NCBI GenBank assembly: GCA_944389565.1
Contig: CALXMV010000019.1
Coordinates: forward strand, 1 to 46,752
Length of the DNA: 46,752 bases
Reading direction: 5' to 3'
DNA from: an uncultured Kiritimatiellota bacterium
Lineage (GTDB): Bacteria > Verrucomicrobiota > Kiritimatiellia > RFP12 > DVOR01
Shown here: one piece after another, positions 1 to 7,766 of the stretch
How positions within the stretch are numbered: the stretch's first letter is position 1
How the letters are laid out: the number at the start of each line of letters is the position of its first letter
Position numbers and translations under genes: made by a program
Notes under the pieces: generated by a model
Seen by the model: only the letters and a program-made list of their open reading frames with translations
Told to the model about the DNA's origin: nothing
The model's database searches: none

Positions 1-23
1 CGCTTCAGAGCTTCCTTCGACAT
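1..23 (-). CDS. possible 5' end of a gene leaving the window (partial)
   Basis: A minus-strand ATG at 23 opens a frame reading M-S-K-E-A-L-K before the window ends. Codon use is plausible, but seven codons cannot identify anything. If it is real, the region 24-226 is a divergent intergenic region, like the other two places where the 22-bp repeat occurs. No convincing Shine-Dalgarno lies in the ten bases upstream. Confidence 0.2.
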
Positions 24-80
24 CTCGACACTTGAGCAACTACTCTTCCCTTGATTTTTATGCGTTTGCCCTGTCCCAAA

Positions 81-124
81 CCCCTCCCGATTTCCGCCCC
101 GACCCCTCCCGGCTTCCACCCCGG
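81..124 (+). repeat. two tandem copies of a 22-bp C-rich intergenic unit
   Basis: Units 81-102 and 103-124 both begin CCCCTCCCG, continue with a pyrimidine-rich TTCC block and end with a CCCCG block. A closely similar two-unit array lies at 34929-34972 with its C-rich strand on the minus strand. A weak single-unit resemblance lies near 46702-46720. The copies at 34929 and 46702 lie between divergent genes; this copy does if the gene at 1-23 is real. The opposite strand carries several GGG tracts and could fold as a G-quadruplex. The rest of 24-197 holds nothing else I can name. Confidence 0.6.
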
Positions 125-197
125 GCCCTCGGGTTTTTGGCGACCACCCCAAGGGTTCGCCTGAGGTGTCCAGCCACTCCGCCGAGGTCCGCTGTTG

Positions 198-206
198 TGC
201 TATAAT
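198..206 (+). promoter_or_regulatory. extended -10 promoter of the M20 peptidase
   Basis: TGCTATAAT is a perfect TGn-TATAAT extended -10. I see no good -35 at 17 bp. The predicted +1 is about position 213, giving a leader of only about 14 nt before the ATG at 227. The candidate Shine-Dalgarno AAGGA (213-217) would then sit at the very 5' end of the mRNA. Confidence 0.6.
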
Positions 207-226
207 GAGGCTAAGGAATGGACATC

Positions 227-1597
227 ATGGACAAAGAGACTCTTGATGCTTGGTTTGCCGCACACCGTGCCGCCATCCTCGCCGATTACCACGCGCTCCT
301 GCGTTTTCCCTCCATCGGGGCCGACCCCGCGCGGTTGGGCGATTGCAAAGCGTGCGCGGAATGGATCCGTGCCTTTCTCGACACGCTCGGCTTCTCGGTC
401 GACCTCGTGAGCGGCGACCCCGCCAAACCGCCGCTCGTCGTGGCCGAGCGCCCGGCGCGGGAGGCCGCGCGCACCGTCCTGCTCTACGGCCATTACGACG
501 TCCAACCCGTCGATCCGCTCGATCAGTGGGAGACCCCGCCGTTCGAGCCGACCGAGCGCGACGGACGTGTCTACGCCCGCGGCGCGCAGGACGACAAGGG
601 GCAGTGGTTCGCCCTGCTCCAAGGGCTCAAGGCCGCCATCGCGTGCGGGGCGGACCTCCCCGCCATCAAGATCGTCCTCGAGGGGCAGGAGGAAAGCGGC
701 AGCGGCGTCTTGGCGGATTTGGCCTACGACCTGCGCAAGCGGCTCGCGGCGGACGTCCTGCTCGTGGCGGACACCGGCAAGGAGGCGTCTGGGCGGCCCG
801 CCATCGTCGCCGGTCTGCGCGGCGTCATCCACTTCACCGTGACGCTCCGCGGCCCGAAGTATGACCTGCACTCCGGCCAGCATGGCGGCCTCGCGCCCAA
901 TCCGGCTCAGGGGATCGCCGCGCTCGTCGCCACGCTCCACAATCCAGACGGCTCCATCGCGGTCGAAGGTTTCTGCGACGGGATCGTCGACCCCACCGAG
1001 GCGGAGTTCGCCCTGGCCACCGAGGGCGGCTTCGATGAGAACGCCTACTTCGAGGAGGTCGGGGTCTACCCCGTCGGTGGCGAGCGCGGCGTGCCGGCGA
1101 TCGTCCGCAACGCCTTCCGCCCCACCATCGAGGTCAACGGCATCCACGGCGGCTACGGCGGCCCCGGCTCCAAGACCGTCATCCCCACCCACGCCTTCGC
1201 CAAGCTCTCCTGCCGGCTCGTCCCCGACCAATCGCCCCAGCACGTCTGGGAGTGCCTCCGCGCCCACTTCGAGCGCCATTGCCCGCGCGGGCTCTCGCTC
1301 GAGCTCACCGAGGTCACCGGGAACGAGCCCGGGTTCCGCCTGCCGATCGATTCCCCCGTCACCCGTATCGCCCGCGATATCCTTGACACCTTCGACCCGC
1401 GCGGCGCGGCCTTCACGTGGGAAGGCGCCTCCATCCCGATCGTCGCCCGTCTGCGCGACCTCACCGGCGCGGCGCCCCTCCTCGTCGGCTTCGGGATGCA
1501 GGAGGACCGCATCCACTGCCCCAACGAATCCTTCTCGTTGGCGCAGTTCCAGGAAGCCTTCCGTTGGGGCGGGCTCATCTTCCCGGCCTTGGCATGA
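227..1597 (+). CDS. M20-family metallopeptidase (dipeptidase)
   Basis: A 456-residue zinc-dependent dipeptidase/acylase of the M20 family, expected in the cytoplasm for peptide or acyl-amino-acid salvage. Visible family marks are the metal-binding GHYDVQP near residue 90, ARGAQDDKGQ about 30 residues on, the catalytic EGQEESGS block, and a late HCPNE metal ligand near the C-terminus. The lid domain lies in the middle. Length is normal. ATG 218 is in frame, but AAGGA at 213-217 would touch it; ATG 227 has a 9-nt spacing and is preferred. The gene overlaps the next by ATGA. Substrate specificity cannot be read from sequence. Confidence 0.9.
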   Translation: MDKETLDAWFAAHRAAILADYHALLRFPSIGADPARLGDCKACAEWIRAFLDTLGFSVDLVSGDPAKPPLVVAERPAREAARTVLLYGHYDVQPVDPLDQWETPPFEPTERDGRVYARGAQDDKGQWFALLQGLKAAIACGADLPAIKIVLEGQEESGSGVLADLAYDLRKRLAADVLLVADTGKEASGRPAIVAGLRGVIHFTVTLRGPKYDLHSGQHGGLAPNPAQGIAALVATLHNPDGSIAVEGFCDGIVDPTEAEFALATEGGFDENAYFEEVGVYPVGGERGVPAIVRNAFRPTIEVNGIHGGYGGPGSKTVIPTHAFAKLSCRLVPDQSPQHVWECLRAHFERHCPRGLSLELTEVTGNEPGFRLPIDSPVTRIARDILDTFDPRGAAFTWEGASIPIVARLRDLTGAAPLLVGFGMQEDRIHCPNESFSLAQFQEAFRWGGLIFPALA

Positions 1598-2730
1598 TCC
1601 GCCTGACCGTCACCGACGTGGCCTACGGCGGCGACGGCGTCGCGCGCGACCCCGCGTGCGGTGTCGTCTTCATCCCCGGGGCCTTCGCCGGCGAGACCGT
1701 CGAGGCGGAGATCGTCGACCGCCACCGTAAGTTCGCCCGCGCCCGATTGGTGCGCGTTTTGGAGCCTTCGCCCGACCGTATCCGGCCACAGGCGCCCATC
1801 GTCCCCGGCATGGCCTACGCCGCGCTCACCTACCCCGCCGAGATCGCCCTCAAGGATCGCCAGCTCCGCACGCTCCTCGCCCGCATCGGCCGCCTCCCCG
1901 CCGACCTTCCGTTCGGCGCGCCCGTCCCCTCCCCGCTCCGCGACCACTACCGCAACAAACTCACCCTCCACTGGGACGGGCACGCGCTCGGCTACGTCGG
2001 CGAGGACAACCGCACCGTCCTCGACACCCCCCACTGCCCCCTCTCCCGTCGGGAGATCAACGCCGCCCTCGCCGACCTGCGCCACGCCCCCGCGCTCCGC
2101 CGCCTCCGCCCCGGGGCACGCGTCGTCTTCCGCCACACCGCGCGCGACGGCGTTCGCCTCGGCCTCGGCAAGCCCCCCGCCGGCACGCTCACCGAGCACC
2201 TCGCCGGCCTCGACCTCACCGTCGCCGCGGACGCCTTTTTCCAAGTCAACCCTGTCTGCGCCGAGCGCCTCCTCGCGGACTTCCGCGAGGCCGTCCGCGG
2301 CGCGGCCACCGTCTTCGACCTCTACTGCGGATGCGGACTCTTCGGCTTCGTCGCCGCCCAGGCCGGCGCCACGCGGCTCTTCGGTTTGGAGACCACCCCC
2401 TCCGCCGTCCGCTCCGCCACCCGCAACGCCGCCGCCCTCGGCATCGACGCCGACTACCGATGCGCCCCCGCCGAGGAACTGCCCGCCGACCTCCCACCCG
2501 CCGACCTCTGGGTCGTCGACCCGCCGCGCGCCGGGCTCTCCCCCGCCGTCCGCGAACGCATCCTGCGCGAACGCCCCCCACGCATCGCCTACGTCTCCTG
2601 CGGGCCGGATACCCTCGCCCGCGACCTCGCCGCCCTCACCCCCGCCTACGCCATCCGCTCCATCCGCCTCTTCGACTTCTTCCCCCAGACCCCGCACTTC
2701 GAGACGCTCACCCTCCTGAAACGCGCCTGA
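1594..2730 (+). CDS. TrmA/RlmD-type (uracil-C5) RNA methyltransferase
   Basis: A 378-residue SAM-dependent enzyme that methylates C5 of uridine in rRNA or tRNA. Residues 1-60 look like a TRAM RNA-binding domain. Later marks are FFQVNP, the SAM loop DLYCGCGLFG, DPPRAGL, and YVSCGPDTLARD with the nucleophilic cysteine (the usual SCNP is SCGP here). RlmD enzymes normally carry a four-cysteine [4Fe-4S] segment after TRAM. In this protein that stretch has no cysteines, so it is closer to a cluster-free TrmA/RlmCD type; the exact target base is unknown. It starts with ATGA overlap on the peptidase stop and is probably co-transcribed. Confidence 0.85.
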   Translation: MIRLTVTDVAYGGDGVARDPACGVVFIPGAFAGETVEAEIVDRHRKFARARLVRVLEPSPDRIRPQAPIVPGMAYAALTYPAEIALKDRQLRTLLARIGRLPADLPFGAPVPSPLRDHYRNKLTLHWDGHALGYVGEDNRTVLDTPHCPLSRREINAALADLRHAPALRRLRPGARVVFRHTARDGVRLGLGKPPAGTLTEHLAGLDLTVAADAFFQVNPVCAERLLADFREAVRGAATVFDLYCGCGLFGFVAAQAGATRLFGLETTPSAVRSATRNAAALGIDADYRCAPAEELPADLPPADLWVVDPPRAGLSPAVRERILRERPPRIAYVSCGPDTLARDLAALTPAYAIRSIRLFDFFPQTPHFETLTLLKRA

Positions 2731-2752
2731 CCGCACGCGACCGCGCCGGATA

Positions 2753-2761
2753 TGCTAGACT
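2753..2761 (+). promoter_or_regulatory. extended -10 promoter of cas3, apparently leaderless
   Basis: TGCTAGACT matches TGn-TAnnnT. The last -10 base is 2761, so a +1 seven bases on is 2768, the A of the cas3 ATG. There is no room for a normally spaced Shine-Dalgarno in the transcript. This would make cas3 a leaderless message, separate from the Cascade unit downstream. Confidence 0.55.
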
Positions 2762-2767
2762 AGGGGT

Positions 2768-5461
2768 ATGAATGACCCCCAATCCATCGCTCGGCGACTG
2801 GTCGCCAAAAGTTCCCCCGAAGGCCATCTCTGGCTCCCGCTCCGGATGCACGCGCGCGACACCGCGGAGGTGATGGTTCGCCTGGTGCACGAACGCCTCT
2901 CCGACGCCGCGCGGGCCGCCATCGGCTTGGACGAGGAAGACCTTCGCCGCACGGCGCGCTTCCTCGGTGCGACGCATGACCTCGGCAAGGCGACGGCACT
3001 CTTCCAAACCAACATCACGCGTCAGCTCCCGGATGCGCGAGAGCGCCTGGAACGCGCGGGCATGGTTTTCCCAAGCCGTTTTCACAACTCGGCCGAGTCG
3101 CACCATGCCGTGGCGGGCGAGGCCATCGCGGTGGCGTTGGGCTGTCCGCGAGGAGTGGCTTCCATCATCGGCACGCACCACGGCCGGCCGCAGGAGTTCA
3201 CCGAGGTCAACAACCAACTGCGAAGTTTCTGCGGTAATTATTGGGCACAGGGGCAGAAGGAGTTGTGGCAGGGTGTCTGGCAGACGCTCTGGCAAGACGC
3301 TTTGCATGAAAGCGGATTCGCCTCGTCGGCGGATCTGCCCGAACTCACAGTGCCGGCGGAATTGCTCTTGGCTGGCTTGCTGACGATGGCCGACTGGATC
3401 GCCAGCAACACGTGCTACTTCCCGCTCCTTCCCGTGGAGGAGTTGGGCGACGAATCGTGCTACCCGAAGCGCACCGGCGATGCATGGAAGGCCTTACGTC
3501 TGCCTCCCTATTGGGAGAGTCTCTGCCAGACGATGGACGCGGACCTCTTCTGGGAACGCTTCGGTTTCCCGCCCAATCCCCTTCAGGAATCGGTGATGGC
3601 GGTGGCCAACGCCGCGGAGGCTCCTGGCTTGCTGATCATTGAGGCGCAAATGGGCGTGGGCAAGACGGAGGCCGCGCTCGCCACCGCGGAGGTCTTCGCG
3701 GCGCGTTTCCGGTGCGGCGGCCTCTTCTTCGGCCTGCCCACGCAGGCCACCGCCAACGGCATCTTCGGGCGGCTGGGGAAGTGGGGCAAGACCCAAGCCC
3801 AAGGCGACCGGATCTCCATCCGCTTGGCGCACGCCGCCGCGGAGATGAACGAGGACTACCAGGCGCTTCAAGAGGGGACAACCCGGACGTCGGAGGACGA
3901 CCCGGAGGCCGGCTTGGAGGTACACCCGTGGTTCCAGGGCCGCAAGGTCGCGCTCTTGGCCGACTTCGTCATCGGCACGGTCGACCAGCTCCTCATGGCT
4001 GCGCTCAAGCAGAAACACGTGATGCTGCGCCAGCTCGGCCTCGCCGGCAAGGTCGTGGTGGTGGACGAGTGCCACGCCTACGACGCCTACATGAGTCGCT
4101 ACCTCGACCGCGCGCTGGAGTGGCTGGGCCGCTGGCGCGTACCGGTCATCCTGCTCTCGGCCACGCTCCCAGCCGGCAAACGCGCGGAATTGGTGCGGGC
4201 CTATCTGGGTGGAATCGTACCCGGCGGCGATTGGCAGACCTGCCGCGCCTATCCCCTGCTGACGTGGGCGTCGCAAGGCGATGTCCGTCAGACGATCGTG
4301 CCCGAGACGGCCGCCCCGCATACGGTGCGTCTGGAGCGGGGCGTGGCGGCCGACCTGCCGGGGCGTCTCCGCGAGGCTCTGCGCGAGGGCGGGTGCGCCG
4401 GCGTCGTCGTCAACACCGTCCGCCGCGCCCAAGAGTTGGCCGAGGCACTGCGTGCCGCCTTGCCGGACTGCGAAGTCCTCCTCTTCCATTCGCAGTTTAT
4501 CTTGGCCGACCGCGCGGCGTTGGAAGGGGACATCCTGCGGCGCGTGGGCAAGGGCTCTACGCCCGAGACGCGCGACCGCCTCATCATCATCGGCACGCAG
4601 GTAATGGAGCAGTCGCTGGACCTCGACTTCGACTTCCTGGCCACGGAACTCTGCCCGATGGACCTCCTCCTGCAACGCGTCGGCCGCCTGCACCGCCATC
4701 CCCGCGAGCGTCCCGACCCCTTGCGCGAGGCCGTCTGCCTGGTGCTCGACACCGTCGAGGAGGCCTTCGACCCCGGCTCCGTCGCCGTCTACGGCGAATG
4801 GCTCCTCTGGCGCACCCGCCGCCTCCTGCCCGACGCACTCTCCCTCCCCGCCGACCTCCCCCGTCTCGTCCACGACACCTACGGCTGGGAGCAAAACGAC
4901 CCCCTGTCCGCGGAGCGGGATGAGCCCGCCTACGAAAGCTATCGCAATCACCGGTACAATCAACAGGACAATGCCGGCAATTATGTCATCCAAGGCCCCG
5001 ACGATTCGCTCGACGACACCTTGGACAACTTTCTGGCGGACTCGGCGGTACGCTCCGACGCCGCCGCCCGGGCCGCCGTGCGCGACGGCGACCCCTCCAT
5101 CGACGTGCTGGTGATGGTGCGCCACGCGGATGGCACGCTCCATTTCCTGCCGTGGCAGGAAGAGGGCCGCGCCATGCCCACGGACACGCCGCCTTCCCGC
5201 GAGGAGTGCCGCGCCATCCTGCGCCAGTCGCTCCGTCTGCCAGCCGCCTTCTCCAAACGCTGGGCCATCGATGCCGTCATCCGTGAGCTGGAGGAACGCA
5301 CCGTCGCCCTGAAGGCCTGGCAGGAGGCCCCACTGCTGAAAGGCGAGCTCGTCCTGGAGCTGGATGAGCGCTTGACAACCACCCTGCAACAGTCTATACT
5401 CCATTATAGTCAAGCAACAGGGTTGCGGTATCACAAAGAGAAATCTGATGAAGGATCGTGA
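2768..5461 (+). CDS. cas3: Cas3 HD nuclease-helicase, type I-E
   Basis: An 897-residue effector nuclease/helicase recruited by Cascade to degrade target DNA. The N-terminal HD nuclease shows H28, the H70-D71 pair in GATHDLGK and later HH pairs (ESHHAV, GTHHGR). The superfamily-2 helicase has Walker A MGVGKT at 295-300, DECH at 433-436, a SAT motif about residue 463 and QRVGRLHRH about 635. A C-terminal domain follows. Length is typical for Cas3 of type I-E. It overlaps cas8e by 14 nt, and its last codons hold the promoter of the Cascade operon. The gene is uniformly GC-rich, unlike the next gene. Confidence 0.97.
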   Translation: MNDPQSIARRLVAKSSPEGHLWLPLRMHARDTAEVMVRLVHERLSDAARAAIGLDEEDLRRTARFLGATHDLGKATALFQTNITRQLPDARERLERAGMVFPSRFHNSAESHHAVAGEAIAVALGCPRGVASIIGTHHGRPQEFTEVNNQLRSFCGNYWAQGQKELWQGVWQTLWQDALHESGFASSADLPELTVPAELLLAGLLTMADWIASNTCYFPLLPVEELGDESCYPKRTGDAWKALRLPPYWESLCQTMDADLFWERFGFPPNPLQESVMAVANAAEAPGLLIIEAQMGVGKTEAALATAEVFAARFRCGGLFFGLPTQATANGIFGRLGKWGKTQAQGDRISIRLAHAAAEMNEDYQALQEGTTRTSEDDPEAGLEVHPWFQGRKVALLADFVIGTVDQLLMAALKQKHVMLRQLGLAGKVVVVDECHAYDAYMSRYLDRALEWLGRWRVPVILLSATLPAGKRAELVRAYLGGIVPGGDWQTCRAYPLLTWASQGDVRQTIVPETAAPHTVRLERGVAADLPGRLREALREGGCAGVVVNTVRRAQELAEALRAALPDCEVLLFHSQFILADRAALEGDILRRVGKGSTPETRDRLIIIGTQVMEQSLDLDFDFLATELCPMDLLLQRVGRLHRHPRERPDPLREAVCLVLDTVEEAFDPGSVAVYGEWLLWRTRRLLPDALSLPADLPRLVHDTYGWEQNDPLSAERDEPAYESYRNHRYNQQDNAGNYVIQGPDDSLDDTLDNFLADSAVRSDAAARAAVRDGDPSIDVLVMVRHADGTLHFLPWQEEGRAMPTDTPPSREECRAILRQSLRLPAAFSKRWAIDAVIRELEERTVALKAWQEAPLLKGELVLELDERLTTTLQQSILHYSQATGLRYHKEKSDEGS
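5372..5400 (+). promoter_or_regulatory. near-consensus sigma-70 promoter for the Cascade operon
   Basis: TTGACA (5372-5377), a 17-bp spacer and TATACT (5395-5400) lie inside the 3' end of cas3. The predicted +1 is about 5407, about 41 nt ahead of cas8e. It is the best -35/-10 pair I found in the window and suggests that Cascade and adaptation genes can be expressed independently of cas3. Confidence 0.65.
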
Positions 5462-7157
5462 GTTCAATCTGTTGGAAGAGCCGTGGGTGCGCGTGATGCG
5501 CCCCGACTGCGCGGTGGCGGAGGTCTCGCTCGCCGAGGCCCTGCTGAACGCGCATGAATACGTCGACCTCGCCGGCGAGATGCCCACGCAGGACGCCGCC
5601 GTGCTCCGCGTGCTTCTGGCCCTCCTCTTCGCCGTCTTCACGCGGGTGGACGCCGAGGGGCGCGAGGCTCCGTTCGTCCGCCCCAAGGACGCCATCGCCC
5701 GTTGGCGCGAGATCTGGACGCTGGGCCGTTTCCCCGAGAAGCCGCTCCGCGACTACTTCGCCCGCTGGCACGACCGCTTCTGGCTCTTCGACCCCGACTA
5801 TCCCTTCTTCCAAGTTTCCGACAAAGCTTGGCCGTACAAAAAAGCAGACAATCTTATCGGTACGCAGGGAAATGTCGCGAAATTAAACGGTGAGATTTTT
5901 GAGGGTAATAAAACCCGTCTTTTCAGATGTGCCCTAGATAATGATGGACTGACTTACACCCAATCAGCACGTTGGTTAATTTCCTTGATGGCGTGGGATG
6001 ACACCGCGTTGAAACCCAAACAAGAAGGGTTGCCTTCCGCGAAGACTGGGTGGTTGGGGCAGTTAGGCTACATTCAGGCGCAAGGGGGAACACTCTTTGA
6101 GACATTGATGCTCAATTTGACACTCTTGAAGGATGGGGCGCAAAAATGGGATACGAAGGTGTGCCCGGAGGATAAATATTTGATTTGCCCATGTTGGGAA
6201 TTGGAGAAAACTCGCTCTGGAGAACGTTTAGTAATCCCACAGCCAAAGACTCCAGCCGCGCTTTATACCACCCAATCACGTCGCATCCATCTCCATCGTC
6301 AATCGGGGAAAGTGGATTCTTTTCTTCTGTTGGGAGGAGATTCTTTTCAACAGGAAGATAACCGCGGGACATTTCTGCATGAGCAAATGACACAATGGGG
6401 AATAGCAAAAGAAGGAGAGAAGAATGGCCCAGCTCGATTTGAGCCTAAACGCCATGATGCGACAAAGCAATTTTGGCGGGAATTTTCTACAACCTTCGCT
6501 CAAAAAGAAAAGAAAACGGGAAAGCTTCCCGGGATTGTCGCTTGGTTCATTGCTCTGCAACGAAGTGGAATACTTTCGAAAGATAAACAGGCGACCTTTC
6601 GGATTTGCTCAATCCAATATAAAAAAGACGCGTCTTCAACCGTGTACGACTTTTTCTGGGATCAGCTGAGGTTTCATGCAAGGCTATTGCGCAAAACCAA
6701 CGCATATATAGGGGTACGGACTCGGATTGTTGAAGAAATTCGGCTGTTATGCGAGGAAGTCGCTAGCGCAGTTGGATGGTTGGGGCATAATCTTGATGTG
6801 GCGGCAGGTACGAAAGAAAAGGTTCCTGTAAGGAAAATGAATAATGCCGGTAGAGAAGCTATGGCGCAGTTCTATCATCGGATAGATAGACCCTTTCGTC
6901 AGTGGCTAGAAAAACTTGATCCTGCAGGCGACGTCGATGTGGCTATTGACACTTGGCGTACAATGGCACGGAACGTTGCTTTGGCGTTAGGTGAAGAATT
7001 AGTGCAGGCGACGGGACAGATAGCTTTTGTTGGGCGCATGGTTAAGGATCCGAAGGAGAAAACAGAGCGACATTACTCCGCGCCAGAGGCCATGCAATCA
7101 TTTATGTGGAGAATATTTGCTATTTATCCGAGACGAAAGGAGAAAGGAGCAAGATGA
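5448..7157 (+). CDS. cas8e: Cas8e/Cse1 large subunit of type I-E Cascade
   Basis: A 569-residue large subunit that reads the PAM and recruits Cas3. It begins with the family's characteristic NLLEEPWVRV and has FPEKPLRDYFARWHDRFWLFDP near residues 90-115; length is at the top of the normal range. The first 370 nt are GC-rich (67% in 5701-5760). From about 5815 (residue 122) to the stop the composition falls sharply (37% in 5881-5940, 42% in 6601-6660). The frame is intact across the switch, so this looks like a recombinant gene rather than a broken one. The start at 5448 overlaps cas3; the stop overlaps cse2 by ATGA. Confidence 0.95.
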   Translation: MKDREFNLLEEPWVRVMRPDCAVAEVSLAEALLNAHEYVDLAGEMPTQDAAVLRVLLALLFAVFTRVDAEGREAPFVRPKDAIARWREIWTLGRFPEKPLRDYFARWHDRFWLFDPDYPFFQVSDKAWPYKKADNLIGTQGNVAKLNGEIFEGNKTRLFRCALDNDGLTYTQSARWLISLMAWDDTALKPKQEGLPSAKTGWLGQLGYIQAQGGTLFETLMLNLTLLKDGAQKWDTKVCPEDKYLICPCWELEKTRSGERLVIPQPKTPAALYTTQSRRIHLHRQSGKVDSFLLLGGDSFQQEDNRGTFLHEQMTQWGIAKEGEKNGPARFEPKRHDATKQFWREFSTTFAQKEKKTGKLPGIVAWFIALQRSGILSKDKQATFRICSIQYKKDASSTVYDFFWDQLRFHARLLRKTNAYIGVRTRIVEEIRLLCEEVASAVGWLGHNLDVAAGTKEKVPVRKMNNAGREAMAQFYHRIDRPFRQWLEKLDPAGDVDVAIDTWRTMARNVALALGEELVQATGQIAFVGRMVKDPKEKTERHYSAPEAMQSFMWRIFAIYPRRKEKGAR

Positions 7158-7765
7158 CACGCAGGAGTAAATTGGTGCATAAATTTGTTGCCGAGCGTTT
7201 AAAAGCGTTGGCGACCTTGCCTGAGCGCCCGCGGAAGGCTATGTTGGCTAAATTACGGCGTGGCGTGGGGCGCGTACCGGGAGATTTGCCGGAACTGTGG
7301 GGCGTCTTCTTGGAGAACTTTCCGTTCGAGTTGGAGATCAAGACAGACCGGCCGACCTCAGGCGAGTGGGCCGTTTACCTGGCGTTGACCCTCTACGCCC
7401 TCCACCAACAGGGGCACGATCTGTCGCGTGAGAACATGAATCGCCCCGGCAAGAAGTTTAACCTTGGCAAGGCTGTACGCCTATTGGCGAACACGCAAAT
7501 TGAGCCTGACGAGGGCCCAGAGAACGCATCTGTTCTGCGCCGTTTCAACGCATTGGCCACGGCTGAGTCTATGCCAGAGCGTGTTCATCATTTGCGCGGT
7601 ATCGTCCAACTTTTGCGGGCCAAGGACATACCGCTTAACTACGCACGTTTGGCTGAGAATCTTTATCGCCTGCAGGATCCCGACCATGTTCACGAAATCC
7701 GCCTTGAATGGGGGCGGGATTACTACCGTTTTCAGAAAGACGAGAACCACAAAAAGGAGAACTGA
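7154..7765 (+). CDS. cse2: Cse2 (CasB) small subunit of Cascade
   Basis: A 203-residue helical, basic protein in the conserved position between cas8e and cas7. Cse2 forms the dimeric belly of Cascade that holds the displaced strand. The marks are modest: a basic N-terminal helix, then ELWGVFLENFPFE and EWAVYLALTLYALHQQG, matching the all-helical Cse2 core, and NYARLAENLYRLQ in the C-terminal bundle. It starts by ATGA overlap with cas8e. Composition is mixed, with an AT-leaning 5' end and 3' end and a GC-richer centre. Confidence 0.88.
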   Translation: MTRRSKLVHKFVAERLKALATLPERPRKAMLAKLRRGVGRVPGDLPELWGVFLENFPFELEIKTDRPTSGEWAVYLALTLYALHQQGHDLSRENMNRPGKKFNLGKAVRLLANTQIEPDEGPENASVLRRFNALATAESMPERVHHLRGIVQLLRAKDIPLNYARLAENLYRLQDPDHVHEIRLEWGRDYYRFQKDENHKKEN

Positions 7766-7766
7766 C

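Noticed and set aside
200..1516. 438-codon minus frame opposite the M20 peptidase
   Set aside because: High GC keeps the antisense frame open. Its content is Gly/Asp/Val/Arg-biased with no motif, while the plus frame has a complete enzyme.
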